Assembly (NCBI RefSeq): GCF_009857885.1
Contig: NZ_WWER01000010.1
Coordinates: 1 to 64,000 of the forward strand
Reading direction: 5' to 3'
From: Pusillimonas sp. TS35
GTDB lineage: Bacteria > Pseudomonadota > Gammaproteobacteria > Burkholderiales > Burkholderiaceae_B
DNA: 64,000 nucleotides
Below are positions 46,975-55,941 of the stretch, piece after piece. The translations under genes and the position numbers were made by a program. The notes below the pieces were generated by a model. The model saw nothing but the letters and a program-made list of their open reading frames with translations. It was not told where the DNA came from and did not search any database. Each line of letters starts with the position of its first letter. Position 1 is the stretch's first letter.

Positions 46975-47012
46975 AAGCCGGGGCATCTCTATTGAGACGC
47001 CCCGGCTTGTTT
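46975..47012 (+). terminator. Terminator after tRNA-Arg
   Basis: AGCCGGGGC pairs with GCCCCGGCT (to 47008), with TCTC/GAGA pairing inside, then TGTTTGAT. It lies 10 bp after the tRNA and may also stop the convergent EAL/GGDEF gene. Confidence 0.75.
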
Positions 47013-47037
47013 GATCACCCATCAGCCGCCCTGGTTT

Positions 47038-48945
47038 TCACTCTACCTGATCAGTCCGTGTCGCATGAGGAAGATCGGGGGCGCCCATGCCCAGCAGCGA
47101 ACGGCGTTCTATGAACATGGCATTGCCAGGGATCTTCTTGGCCTCGATCTTGGCCTGGGCGGCAAACTCGGCGATGCGGTAGCTCGAGTACCCCTGGGCG
47201 GCGGTGATTTGCACCGCACCCAGTGAGACCGATACCAAGTTGTGGAACACCTGATTGCCGCGCCGGTCTTCGCCCATATAGCCACCGGCGGCGATATGTT
47301 CAGGTTTGTACAGGTGCATGGTGGCGGCAGAAAATTCGTCCAGGACGCGCTGGCAACGCTCGCGCCAGTCGGTGCTCGTGTACACGGCGATGAAGTCATC
47401 GCCGCCAATATGGCCGACAAAGTCGGCCTCTGGGTCGCTATGGCTGCTCAATAGGTTGGCCATGATTTGTATAACTTCGTCGCCTTTCCGATAGCTGTAC
47501 AGATCGTTGAAAGGTTTGAAGTGGTCCAGGTCGAAATAGCAGACCGCAAAGGGTATTTCGCTGTGCAGCAGCGATTCGATATGTTCGTTGATGGGCACAT
47601 TGCCCGGCAATTGCGTCAGCGGGTTTGCGTAGCGGGCCGCATGAATCTGTATCTGGGTGATTTCGCGGATGAGGTCAAACCCTGTGCCGATACCAATGAA
47701 GCGGCCGTTCTCGGTGATGATGAACCCATCATACAGGTCATGGGCGCTGCCATCGGCAATCAATGCACCCAGCTCCTTCAGGCCTGTTTGGTGATCCACG
47801 ATAAGGGGCATGCGCTCAATGAGGTGCGAGCACGGCTTGTTGCCATACAGCTCGCGATAATACGGGCGGGCGAGTTGATCCAGCAGGCGAATACGTGAGA
47901 TCAACCCGATCGGTGCGCTATCGCGTACGACGGCCAACGCCTGTAAATCAGGGCTGGCTTCGAAGATCCGGTAGACCTCGTTCGTCAGCGTTGTATCGGC
48001 AACGCTTGGTACAGTGCGCAATATGGAATGCGCTGTCGGCTGGCTTTTTTTAGCGGGCTTCATGAGTACACGCGTTTTGGTGAACGTCGATGTGAATAGT
48101 TGCCGTGCTTCGACCGATAAGGCCGGCATGCGGGCCGCTGCCGGGCGGCCGAACAAATAACCCTGTCCGTACTGGATGCCGACTTCGCGCAGAAGGTTGA
48201 ACTGCGCCTCGGTTTCGACGCCCTCGGCGATGACCTGCGCCCTCGACTGGCGCGCGATTTCCAGTATCGAGCGTACGAACTGAACCTTGACGGGATCTAG
48301 CTCTATGCCTTGTACAAAATGTTTGTCTATCTTGATGTAATCGGGCCGCAGCTCTGACCACATGCGCAGGTTCGAGAAACCTTCTCCTAGATCGTCGAGG
48401 GCGATCTGCAGGCCGCGCTCCCTGAATGCCATGGCAGCCTGCCGCAGGGCGGCATAGTTCGAATTGGCGTAGGCCTCGGTGACTTCGATGACGACACTCG
48501 CCGGCAGGGTATCGATCGCATCGCAGCACGTGCAGGAGCTGCTGTCGCAAAGGTGCCGCCGCAGCAGTGCATCGGGGCTCATGTTCAGGAACAGTTTGCC
48601 TGGCAGTGCCGCCTCTGCATAGGCTTCGATCTGTTTCTTGCGGCAGAGGCTTTCGAGCTCCAGGTTTCTTTGAGACTGGTGCGCCGCGCGAAATAGCGCC
48701 AGTGGCGAATGCAGCGATGAGTTGGCAGGGCCGCGAATCAGCGCTTCGAAGCCGAGGACGCTGCCCGAGCGAAGGTTGACGATGGGCTGGAACACGGGCG
48801 TTACCATCTCGTTGCGCAAGATGCCGTGAATGCATGGGATGTCTCTTGTGCTTTGTTCGTAATGCGGCAGACCGGTACCGTCAGTGCTGGTACCGGAGGC
48901 TGACAACCTCGCTGCTTCCATTGTTCGTTCCGTAAGGCTGGCCAT
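47038..48945 (-). CDS. c-di-GMP protein with EAL, CBS-pair and GGDEF domains
   Basis: A 635-residue protein. Domain order: EAL (about residues 45-290) with EALIRGP, LNMSPD, EVTEA, DDLGEGFSNL, DYIKIDK, AEGVETE and QGYLFGRP, so the phosphodiesterase residues are present; a CBS-pair-like region (about 315-445); and GGDEF (about 460-620) with HIGGDDF in place of GGDEF. The same order occurs in EAL-CBS-GGDEF proteins known in proteobacteria. Within the EAL domain there is a cysteine-rich insert CDSSSCTCCDAID (about 138-150), unusual for the family. Start: ATG at 48945 (MASLTER) rather than a frame 44 codons longer. It is divergent from the YcgR-like gene; the 243 bp between them should hold both promoters. 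Confidence 0.92.
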   Translation of the reverse strand: MASLTERTMEAARLSASGTSTDGTGLPHYEQSTRDIPCIHGILRNEMVTPVFQPIVNLRSGSVLGFEALIRGPANSSLHSPLALFRAAHQSQRNLELESLCRKKQIEAYAEAALPGKLFLNMSPDALLRRHLCDSSSCTCCDAIDTLPASVVIEVTEAYANSNYAALRQAAMAFRERGLQIALDDLGEGFSNLRMWSELRPDYIKIDKHFVQGIELDPVKVQFVRSILEIARQSRAQVIAEGVETEAQFNLLREVGIQYGQGYLFGRPAAARMPALSVEARQLFTSTFTKTRVLMKPAKKSQPTAHSILRTVPSVADTTLTNEVYRIFEASPDLQALAVVRDSAPIGLISRIRLLDQLARPYYRELYGNKPCSHLIERMPLIVDHQTGLKELGALIADGSAHDLYDGFIITENGRFIGIGTGFDLIREITQIQIHAARYANPLTQLPGNVPINEHIESLLHSEIPFAVCYFDLDHFKPFNDLYSYRKGDEVIQIMANLLSSHSDPEADFVGHIGGDDFIAVYTSTDWRERCQRVLDEFSAATMHLYKPEHIAAGGYMGEDRRGNQVFHNLVSVSLGAVQITAAQGYSSYRIAEFAAQAKIEAKKIPGNAMFIERRSLLGMGAPDLPHATRTDQVE

Positions 48946-49188
48946 AAATGGCGTTTCATTGTGGGCGCCGGAAACGCAAGATAGCAAGCATATGTTACTT
49001 CCGCGTTTCCTCTTGCAACGCCTAACGGCTGCGGAATTGCTGATCTTTAACATTTGCGGCGCTACATCATGCGTCATGCATCAACAATTGGCTATTGTTG
49101 ACATTTTCAAGGTAGAAGCAGGCACCGATTTTGAGTAGCATTTTTTCGTGCCGCGCGTAAGTTGCTACGCGCCTGTATGGAGCTCTCC

Positions 49189-49932
49189 GTGTCTGTTTCG
49201 CCTTCCTCCCCCGAAAGCCGCTACGCATTGACGACGGTGCCCGAGATCACCGATGTGCTGCGTCGCGTCCATCAGCAGCGGGTTTTGCTCCAGATGAGCG
49301 TCAGCCCCGGTGCAAACGCCATTGTCACCACGTTGCTGCACATCGACGCTCCCAACCGCAGGCTGATTGTCGATGATGCTCCGGGCGCCGATCTCAATGC
49401 CCGCATTCTGGCGGCCAGGGCCGTGCGCTTCGAGGCTTCGCTGGATAACGTGCGCGTCAACTTCAGCACGGCCGGCGGGGCGGCATGCAGCTTCGAAGGC
49501 GCGCCGGCGCTGTCGATGCCGTTTCCTGATGTACTGATGCGGATCCAGCGCCGCGATTACTTTCGCGTGGCGACGCCAGTCGCCACGCCGGTAATATGCC
49601 GCATACCCGTGAAGGGGGAGGCTAACCCCGTACAGCTTCCGCTCGACGACATCAGTGGCGGTGGGTTGTCAATGTTCGACGATGGCGCCGGCCTGGCGCA
49701 TGAGCCGGGTACTACCTACAAAGATTGTGAAATCGATCTGCCCAGTGTGGGTATCGTCAAGGTCGATCTGCGTCTCACCAATGCGCGCCAGGTCAGCATG
49801 CCGAGCGGTCGTGTACGCTTTCGCCTGGGTTGCGCCTTTGTGCCGCCCAGTGGGCCTGCGGTCAACCAAATACAGCGCTATGTCACGCACCTTGAGCGCG
49901 AGGCTATGGCACGCAGGCGCGGCCTGGGCTGA
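49189..49932 (+). CDS. ycgR: YcgR-like flagellar brake protein (PilZ domain)
   Basis: c-di-GMP receptor of about 247 residues. The N-terminal YcgR domain (about 1-110) is followed by PilZ, beginning with the c-di-GMP-binding motif RIQRRDYFRVATP and DISGGGLSMFD (the RxxxR and D/NxSxxG elements). GTG at 49189 has GGAG 6 nt upstream; ATG at 49177 would add four residues but has no ribosome site. In the family it binds the motor and slows swimming when c-di-GMP is high. It is divergent from a gene that likely degrades or makes c-di-GMP. No flagellar genes are in the window. Confidence 0.9.
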   Translation: MSVSPSSPESRYALTTVPEITDVLRRVHQQRVLLQMSVSPGANAIVTTLLHIDAPNRRLIVDDAPGADLNARILAARAVRFEASLDNVRVNFSTAGGAACSFEGAPALSMPFPDVLMRIQRRDYFRVATPVATPVICRIPVKGEANPVQLPLDDISGGGLSMFDDGAGLAHEPGTTYKDCEIDLPSVGIVKVDLRLTNARQVSMPSGRVRFRLGCAFVPPSGPAVNQIQRYVTHLEREAMARRRGLG

Positions 49933-49948
49933 ACGGGTAGGGCGCCGT

Positions 49949-50377
49949 CTAGCGCCTTCCTTCTGGCTTGACGATCGCGAATATCCCGGTGGCGCGGAAA
50001 ATTTCCTTGTTATCCACCTGCAGCACACAATGTGCGAAAGCAAGTCGGCGGCCGGCGCGCGTAACATTGCCCGAGCCGATTACCCAATCTCCAGGCTTGG
50101 CTGGCTGCAGGAATTCACTGGTAAGCGATACGGTCACTAGCCCAGTGGGCGCTTCATAGCAGTCGGCAATCAAGTCACCCAGCAGGGTATCGGCCAGCGT
50201 CATGAGTGCACCGCCATGCGTGACGCCGCGCAGGTTGCGATGCTTTTCTTGTATCAGCATTGCGAGGGCCGTCAGTTTGCCGTTTTCGAATTTTTCATGG
50301 ACGGGGCCAGTCAGGCTGATGTAGGCGCTGGTTTCGGTGCGTTCGCGAAAACCAGCAGGCGGGGTGGATAATGTCAT
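49949..50377 (-). CDS. PaaI-like acyl-CoA thioesterase (hot-dog fold)
   Basis: A 142-residue protein with NLRGVTHGGALMTLADTLLGDLI (HGG active-site block) and the FLQPAKPGDWVIGSGNVTRAGRR strand pair typical of PaaI/YbgC-like thioesterases. The open frame goes on 200 codons upstream, but those residues are unrelated and overlap the divergent gene; the ATG at 50377 fits the family. It ends 16 bp from the convergent YcgR gene. Substrate unknown. Confidence 0.88.
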   Translation of the reverse strand: MTLSTPPAGFRERTETSAYISLTGPVHEKFENGKLTALAMLIQEKHRNLRGVTHGGALMTLADTLLGDLIADCYEAPTGLVTVSLTSEFLQPAKPGDWVIGSGNVTRAGRRLAFAHCVLQVDNKEIFRATGIFAIVKPEGRR

Positions 50378-50596
50378 GGCGCTTGTGTGCGGAATTATCA
50401 TCTGGCGCTTGGCCGCGTGCTGTACGCCGCGGATTGAACCGAAGAGCGAAACGCGCCGCCTCACCGCGCCGGCGAGTTGAGTCAAACAGTGCGCGAATTG
50501 TAGCGCGCTCATGGGTAATGCCCGGCTCGGTAGAGCCGCGGCTATGGCTGCATGTGGCGTGCAGGGCTCTGCGTATGGGAAAAGCATGGAGGGGGT

Positions 50597-51493
50597 ATGG
50601 CAGTCGATGAGGCAATGACAATCAAGGTAGGTTTTATTGGTGCGGGCCGGCTTGGGCAAGCGCTGGCCTGGCGCCTTGCAGCGTGTGGTTTTGATGTACA
50701 TGCTGTAGCGAGCCGTAGCGAAGCCAGCGCCCATGTATTGGCCGAAGGCGCTCCGGGGTGCCGTGTGGACACGGCCCAGGCGGTGGCAGACACTTGTGAC
50801 CTGGTTTTCGTTACAACCCCTGATGCGGCGATAGAAGCCACGGCATGTGCGCTGCGTTGGCGTCCGGGCATGGGGGTGGTGCATTGCAGCGGCGCCACTG
50901 AGCTCGTGGCCCTGAAGGCGGCCGCCGCACAAGGTGCGCAGATCGGCGGCTTCCATCCCATGCAAACCTTTACAGACCCGCATGCGGCGGCCCGCACGCT
51001 ATCTGGCTGTGTCATCACCATTGAGGCATCCGATCCGCTTTCCGCTACGTTGCATGATCTGGCCGCTCGCATGGGCTGCAGCGGCCATACCCTGCCAACG
51101 GGCATGCGAGGCCGCTACCATGCCGCAGGCGGTTATGCTTCGCAGTTTATCAATGTATTGCTGGCCGAAGCGGTGAAGATCTGGGGTTCATGGGGCGCCG
51201 ACGAAGCGGATGTCTTGCGTGCGTTGCTGCCTTTGCTAAAGGGCACAGTCAGTGCGATCGAGGCCTCGGGTATTGCCCACGGTATGCCAGGGCCGGTTTC
51301 ACGCGGGGACACTGCAACGGTGGCTCGCCATGTACAGGCGCTGCAGTCGCTGGATGGCGACGTTGTGGCGCTCTATAGTGCGTTGTGCCGCCGCAGCGTA
51401 CCGCTGGCGAGGCAGGCGGGGCGCCTCTCCCCTGAAGGGGCGCAGGCTATCCTGGCCCTGCTGCCTGAATGCGGCGGCCCGAGCAGGGCGTAA
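50597..51493 (+). CDS. Rossmann-fold protein with DUF2520 domain
   Basis: A 298-residue protein. The N-terminal Rossmann fold (IKVGFIGAGRLGQALAWRLA, about residues 8-27) resembles ketopantoate/pyrroline-carboxylate reductases; HCSGATELVAL and IGGFHPMQTFTD are DUF2520 family blocks; the C-terminal helical half carries YHAAGGYASQFINVLLAEA. Start ATG at 50597 has GGAGGGGG just upstream; a second ATG six codons later is possible. Function of the family is not established. It is divergent from the thioesterase. Confidence 0.87.
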   Translation: MAVDEAMTIKVGFIGAGRLGQALAWRLAACGFDVHAVASRSEASAHVLAEGAPGCRVDTAQAVADTCDLVFVTTPDAAIEATACALRWRPGMGVVHCSGATELVALKAAAAQGAQIGGFHPMQTFTDPHAAARTLSGCVITIEASDPLSATLHDLAARMGCSGHTLPTGMRGRYHAAGGYASQFINVLLAEAVKIWGSWGADEADVLRALLPLLKGTVSAIEASGIAHGMPGPVSRGDTATVARHVQALQSLDGDVVALYSALCRRSVPLARQAGRLSPEGAQAILALLPECGGPSRA

Positions 51494-51585
51494 GTGCACC
51501 GCATTGGCATGTCTGCTGCCTGCCGCTCGGCGGGATGCGTGCGTCGCCGGATTCGGGAGCGGCCCTTGGCCGTTGGCTGCATCGC

Positions 51586-52365
51586 TCAGGTGTCGCCGCC
51601 CGATTGGCCGCCTATCGACGTTTCGCCCGGTGTATAGGGCTCCACCACCCGTATCCTGTTGTCCACATCTTTCACCCCGCTGCTCGCATCGGCGCAGTCT
51701 TCGATGGCATGTTTGACGCGGCGGTTGCTCACCGTCCCGTCGAGCAATACCCGGCCGTCCTTGACCTCAACGGTGACGTCACGCACGTCCATGCCGCTGA
51801 ATATCAACTGCTCGCAGATGTCTTCGCGAATACGGTCGTCAGAGCGTATGTAGCCCTTGGGTGCGTAGTGGGGCGTTGGGTCATGCCATTCATGTTGCGA
51901 ATGATACGGTTGACGCCCGCCGGGCCCAACGGCACGATGCCAGCCGGCCTCGGGGCCGCCATAGGTTTCTTCGTGCCAAGGGCCGCGCTGCGGATACTGC
52001 TGGCGTTGAGCAGATTGGCTCCCGCCGCTTGCCATGCCGTGGCCCTGGCTAATGCCGCCTGCGGGTCGTGAGCCTGATTGGGACAGGCTCCGGTGGCTGC
52101 CCCAGTCTATATGTTCATCCATCACGTGGCCCTGCGGGTAGCCTGCCTTGTGTGTGTAGGCTCGTTCCGCGTTGAATTCCTGTCCCATGCCAAGGCGAGC
52201 AGGGTTATCGAACGGCCCTTCATAACCTTGGTCCTTGGTTGTATTGAGGCGCCGCCGCTCGCCGCGATAGGGTTCGCGGTAGGTGTAGTCTTCTTCGTCC
52301 GGAAGATTCTGGTAAGGCTGGCTGCCGCGGTGGCTAATATCACGAGGATCGTCATTGCGTGGCAT
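51586..52365 (-). CDS. BON-domain protein with a long polar N-terminal region
   Basis: A 259-residue protein. Residues 1-180 are polar, rich in Gly, Gln, His, Tyr and Ser and repetitive in character, probably disordered. The BON domain lies near the end (about 185-245, RIREDICEQLIFSGMDVRDVTVEVKDGRVLLDGTVSNRRVKHAIED). ATG at 52365 has AGGAGA 6 nt upstream. No signal peptide is visible, unlike the OsmY proteins. BON domains are thought to bind membranes. The adjoining DUF3008 gene suggests a stress-linked set; that is inference. Confidence 0.85.
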   Translation of the reverse strand: MPRNDDPRDISHRGSQPYQNLPDEEDYTYREPYRGERRRLNTTKDQGYEGPFDNPARLGMGQEFNAERAYTHKAGYPQGHVMDEHIDWGSHRSLSQSGSRPAGGISQGHGMASGGSQSAQRQQYPQRGPWHEETYGGPEAGWHRAVGPGGRQPYHSQHEWHDPTPHYAPKGYIRSDDRIREDICEQLIFSGMDVRDVTVEVKDGRVLLDGTVSNRRVKHAIEDCADASSGVKDVDNRIRVVEPYTPGETSIGGQSGGDT

Positions 52366-52492
52366 GATCTGTCTCCTGTTGCCGCGTTTACCGTCCGACT
52401 GCGCCCATGATGGCGCGCCGCAAGGATGATGGGGCGGCCGCCCCGACGGTACCTTTACGGCCGTACTCAGCATATACCGTGCCGCCGCCGGC

Positions 52493-52684
52493 TCATTGCC
52501 GGTCTGATTTATGCTCAGGTTTATGCTTGGTGTCGGTCTCGGCAAATTCCCTCAGTTCCTTTTCGCTCATTGATTCATACATCGATTTGGCGGGACCTTT
52601 GAGTTCGCCGACTTTCTTTTCACCGCGTTTGGCCGCCAAGGCGATGGCGGCGGCTTGTTGCTGAGCCTTGGATTTTGCGGGCAT
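52493..52684 (-). CDS. DUF3008 small protein
   Basis: A 63-residue, highly charged protein: MPAKSKAQQQAAAIALAAKR, then GEKKVGELKGPAKSMYESM-SEKELREFAET. This is the pattern of the DUF3008 family, function unknown. The start is supported by GGAGGAA upstream; longer frames upstream enter the neighbouring regulator. It lies between the BON-domain and Crp/Fnr genes on the same strand. Confidence 0.87.
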   Translation of the reverse strand: MPAKSKAQQQAAAIALAAKRGEKKVGELKGPAKSMYESMSEKELREFAETDTKHKPEHKSDRQ

Positions 52685-52778
52685 GCCTGTTCCTCCAGTG
52701 ATGTGGCGCCGTTTTGGCGCGGGATCCTGGGCATGCGTGGCAAGCAGTGTTCCTGCTGGTGGACGCAATATAGCGTGG

Positions 52779-53594
52779 CTAGATGTGCAGTTTGCCCAGA
52801 GGATGGTGCGTGCAGCCTGGCTGGGCGGTGGGGTGAGGCGTATTGCCAGTGCTGGCGGGCTCGCGGGGATCGTCTGAAGAGGGGGGCGCGGGAATGCCAA
52901 CGAAGCGGCACAACCCAGGCACATCCAGCAGTATGAGCTGACGTTGCGGTTGCAGGGTGATGAGCCCCGCGCGCTTGAACTGGTTCATCTGCCGCGAGAA
53001 GGTTTCGGCGGCGATGTTGAGCTGCCGGGCGAGAATGCCTTGGCTTGATGGCAGCACCAGCGTGGTGCTGTGCTGTTGTATATAAAGATCCATCAGGAAG
53101 GTGACCAGCCGCTGGCCTGCGTTGCCGATGGTGAGAAGATCGACACGATTGAGCCAGTGGTTGAACCCGGTGGCAAGGCCTAGCGTCAGGGCGTACGAAA
53201 AAGCCGGCGAAGTCCGAGCCAACGATAGTAGCCGCTTGCGCTCGACGCAATATGCTTTGGTGGCCGCAGTGGCACGCGCTGACAATGGATAGCGGGCGGG
53301 CTCGAGAAACATCGATGCTTCGCCGACCACATCTCCGCTTTCCATGACACGGAAGATTTTGGTTTCGCCGTTGTAGCAAGGGCGATATAGCGACACCCTT
53401 CCCGACTGCACGACGTAAAAATGATTGGCCGGCATACCCATTTCGAAGAGATGGGCGCCATTGGCGACGCTGACCAGGCGGGCTTCGTAGGCCAAGTGTG
53501 CGAGTGCATTGCGATCGGCCCTGGAAAATACAGGCGAGGTGGCAAGATGTTGCACCAGCGCTGCGTCAGGTGTCGGCAAGGACGGGCAATTCAT
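52779..53594 (-). CDS. Crp/Fnr-family transcriptional regulator
   Basis: A 271-residue regulator. The N-terminal cyclic-nucleotide-binding fold (about 15-130, NGAHLFEMGMPANHFYVVQSGRVSLYR, GDVVGEASMF) is followed by a dimer helix and a winged HTH (about 175-235, SQGILARQLNIAAETFSRQMNQFKRAGLI). The recognition helix ETFSRQM is of the Fnr/Dnr type (E-xx-SR). It lacks the N-terminal cysteine cluster of FNR, so it does not sense oxygen by a 4Fe-4S cluster of that kind; a Dnr-like (nitric oxide/haem) mode is possible. The last 40 residues are a Pro-rich tail not usual for the family. Confidence 0.9.
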   Translation of the reverse strand: MNCPSLPTPDAALVQHLATSPVFSRADRNALAHLAYEARLVSVANGAHLFEMGMPANHFYVVQSGRVSLYRPCYNGETKIFRVMESGDVVGEASMFLEPARYPLSARATAATKAYCVERKRLLSLARTSPAFSYALTLGLATGFNHWLNRVDLLTIGNAGQRLVTFLMDLYIQQHSTTLVLPSSQGILARQLNIAAETFSRQMNQFKRAGLITLQPQRQLILLDVPGLCRFVGIPAPPSSDDPREPASTGNTPHPTAQPGCTHHPLGKLHI

Positions 53595-53668
53595 CAGTAG
53601 ACAAAAAATGCACGAGGGATGCGCGAGCGTGAAGCTGGAGATTGTAAGTGTTTCATAACATCTTCCCT

Positions 53669-53682
53669 ATGATAATTATCAT
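53669..53682. promoter_or_regulatory. Perfect palindrome upstream of the Crp/Fnr gene (Fur-like)
   Basis: ATGATAATTATCAT is a perfect 14-bp palindrome 75 bp before the regulator start on the minus strand. It contains GATAAT/ATTATC, the half-sites of Fur boxes, though shortened relative to the 19-bp consensus. It may regulate the Crp/Fnr gene. Confidence 0.45.
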
Positions 53683-53726
53683 GATTCACGATATGGCGGC
53701 ATACGACCAGGCATGATTATTGTGTT

Positions 53727-53750
53727 CCGCCGGACGTCGAGGTCCGGCGG
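53727..53750 (-). terminator. Hairpin downstream of gshA
   Basis: CCGCCGGAC (53727-53735) pairs with GTCCGGCGG (53742-53750). It lies about 60-80 bp past the gshA stop. On the minus strand no T-run follows, so termination is possible but not assured. Confidence 0.4.
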
Positions 53751-53807
53751 TTGCTTTGTGCGCCAGAGTTGGTTGGCGCGTCGAGCTGTGTTAGCCGCCT
53801 GGTGCCG

Positions 53808-55373
53808 TCAGGGTCGGCGCAGGGCGGCGTGATACCGTTCGACGTAAGTGTCGAAGCTTTCCGTGTCGCTGTCTTCGAGTTGCTTCTGGGCAGCGATGGA
53901 GTCGTCCGCCATCATCTGGTAGCTGCGCAGGGTGGTTGCGTCCAGCGAAGCCGCGCGCATGGCATCGCGATGCGCGAAGCTTTGTTGCAGCGTAAAGCCA
54001 ACCAGCCCTAGTTTGCTATCGTGGATGTCCCTCAGAAGGGTCGCTGACGGTGTGTTTTCGGTGTCGTCGAGCTTGGGCTGCTGCGCTGCCAGCGCTTGCC
54101 GGTAGGCATTGCCGCCATGCGCGGCATCCAGCAGCTCGGCATAGGGAAGGATTCGCTCGAGCAAGTCGCGGCCCCAGTCTGCCAGCGCGATGGGGGTGCC
54201 TTCGTCGTTGAGCTTGAGGCCGGGTTTACGGCCTTCTTTGGCGACTCGACTGAAATTATGGCGGCTGTTGGTGCAGAAACCGTTGTTGGGAAAATCGGCG
54301 CTGGACTCTGCCGCGCAAAATAGCAGAAAGGCGTCCATGAAATGGGCTGTCTGCACCGAAATGCCGGTTGGCGAGTAAGGGTCGATATCCAGGCAGCGCA
54401 CTTCGACATACTCGACGCCGCGCTCGGCAAGCGCTGTTACCGGCCGCTCACAACGGCCTGTGGTGCGCTTGGGACGGATACTGGAGTAGTACTCGTTTTC
54501 GATCTGGATGATATTGGTGTTGAGCTGTATCCACTCGCCGTTGCGGTGAGTGCCAATGGCCTCATAGGCGGGCCACGGCGTGGTGACCGCCGTATACATG
54601 CGCTGCAAAAATGTTTCGAGGTCGTTGTAGCAGAGTTGCAGTTCGGACTGCGCGCGGTTGCTCTGATACCCCATGTCGCTCATGCGCAGGCTGGTGGCAT
54701 GCGGCAGGTACAGCGTGGTGTCGTCCAGTTTCTCGAGCGCGCCCGCGGGCATGCCGTGCAGAAAGCTGCTGGACAGCGCTGGCGATGCACCGAACAGATA
54801 CATCAGCAGCCAAGAATAGCGGGTGAAGTTGCGAATCAGCGCCAGGTAACCGCGCGAGCGGCGCTGTTTGTCGTCGCCTTGCATACCCAGCAGCGGCCAC
54901 ATGGCTTCGGGCACCGAAAAATTGTAGTGCACGCCCGCAATGCATTGCATGGTTTTGCCATAGCGCACGGCCAGGCCACGACGATAGACGTGTTTCAGCA
55001 TGCCGGTATTGGAGGTGCCATACCACGCGATGGGAATATCCGCGTCGGGGGGCAACAGGGCGGGCATGGATTGATTCCACAAGAGTTCGTCGCGCAGCGT
55101 GGCGGCCACATAGCGGTGCGTCTGCTCGAGTTCGCTGATCAGGCTTTCTGTAGAATGGTGCGCTGCGGTAATGAGCTCCAGCAGCGACTCTGAATAGTCT
55201 GTGGTGATGCGCGGGTGTGTGAGCGCCGCACCCAGCGCGGGAGGGTGTGGGGTGCGTGCCAGCTCGCCGTCGAGCGTGACCCGCAGGCCTTCTTTTTCGA
55301 TGCCGCGCTTAATCCCCTTGATGAGGTCGGCTTGGCCGGCAAGCGCGTTATAGCCTGGTTTGCGAGTTGTCAT
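53808..55373 (-). CDS. gshA: Glutamate-cysteine ligase
   Basis: First step of glutathione synthesis. The 521-residue protein matches the enterobacterial-type family in length and in blocks GIKRGIEKEGLRV (substrate Glu), ITTDYSESLLELIT, IAGVHYNFSVP, and EVRCLDIDPYSPTGI. The start is standard (MTTRKPGYNALAGQADLIKGI). gshB is not in the window. Glutathione made here would serve the GrxD and GST proteins also encoded in the window. Confidence 0.95.
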   Translation of the reverse strand: MTTRKPGYNALAGQADLIKGIKRGIEKEGLRVTLDGELARTPHPPALGAALTHPRITTDYSESLLELITAAHHSTESLISELEQTHRYVAATLRDELLWNQSMPALLPPDADIPIAWYGTSNTGMLKHVYRRGLAVRYGKTMQCIAGVHYNFSVPEAMWPLLGMQGDDKQRRSRGYLALIRNFTRYSWLLMYLFGASPALSSSFLHGMPAGALEKLDDTTLYLPHATSLRMSDMGYQSNRAQSELQLCYNDLETFLQRMYTAVTTPWPAYEAIGTHRNGEWIQLNTNIIQIENEYYSSIRPKRTTGRCERPVTALAERGVEYVEVRCLDIDPYSPTGISVQTAHFMDAFLLFCAAESSADFPNNGFCTNSRHNFSRVAKEGRKPGLKLNDEGTPIALADWGRDLLERILPYAELLDAAHGGNAYRQALAAQQPKLDDTENTPSATLLRDIHDSKLGLVGFTLQQSFAHRDAMRAASLDATTLRSYQMMADDSIAAQKQLEDSDTESFDTYVERYHAALRRP

Positions 55374-55428
55374 GAGGCGAGCATGCTGCTAAGAGTTAAT
55401 CCCCGAGGATTTTAACTGAGGTATAAGG

Positions 55429-55941
55429 GTGAGACATTTGATTGCGATTCTGGCCTTGGCCGCGCTTCTGGCGGGCTGTTCGCCCGACTATAACTGGCGC
55501 CAGGCCCAGTTGGCCGATGGTGCCGTTACTGCGTTCTTTCCGGATCGGCCCTCGACGCAATCGCGCCAGGTGTCCTATGCAGGGCACGACATCATGTTTA
55601 CGTTGACCAGTGCGTCGGTTGGGGATGCGCTGTTTACGGTCGCGTATGCTTCTTTTCCGCCTATCATGGCGCGCGACGCCGCCCTGCGCGCTGGTTTTGC
55701 CGAGGGCGTGATTGAGTCGCTGTACCGCAATCTGGGCGTGGCGCCGCCGCTTGAAAGGCTCGCTTATGGTGTGCCGTTTACCATTGACGGCAAAGCGCCA
55801 TCGGGCAAGCCGCTTCGCCTGCAGGCAACGCTATGGCTTACCGAAGGCGCCGTGGTCGAGGCACTGGTAACTTCTGGCACAAGCGCGTTCCCACAGGCTC
55901 AGGCGGATGAATTTTTACGCGGGATAGATATGGCTCGCTGA
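55429..55941 (+). CDS. Small putative lipoprotein (170 aa)
   Basis: GTG start at 55429 with GAGG about 9 nt upstream. The N-terminus is a lipoprotein signal: basic start, hydrophobic run and lipobox LLAGC with Cys at residue 16. The mature part (about 150 residues) is mixed alpha/beta without a recognised family, possibly the transmembrane-less periplasmic type. It is divergent from gshA. The last 104 bases overlap, antisense, the 3' end of the LuxR-HTH gene, so one of the two ends may be unusual or young. Confidence 0.8.
   Translation: MRHLIAILALAALLAGCSPDYNWRQAQLADGAVTAFFPDRPSTQSRQVSYAGHDIMFTLTSASVGDALFTVAYASFPPIMARDAALRAGFAEGVIESLYRNLGVAPPLERLAYGVPFTIDGKAPSGKPLRLQATLWLTEGAVVEALVTSGTSAFPQAQADEFLRGIDMAR

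Noticed and set aside
49949-50983. 344-residue version of the thioesterase
   Set aside because: The upstream 202 residues are unrelated to the hot-dog fold and overlap the divergent DUF2520 gene; the ATG at 50377 gives the normal length.
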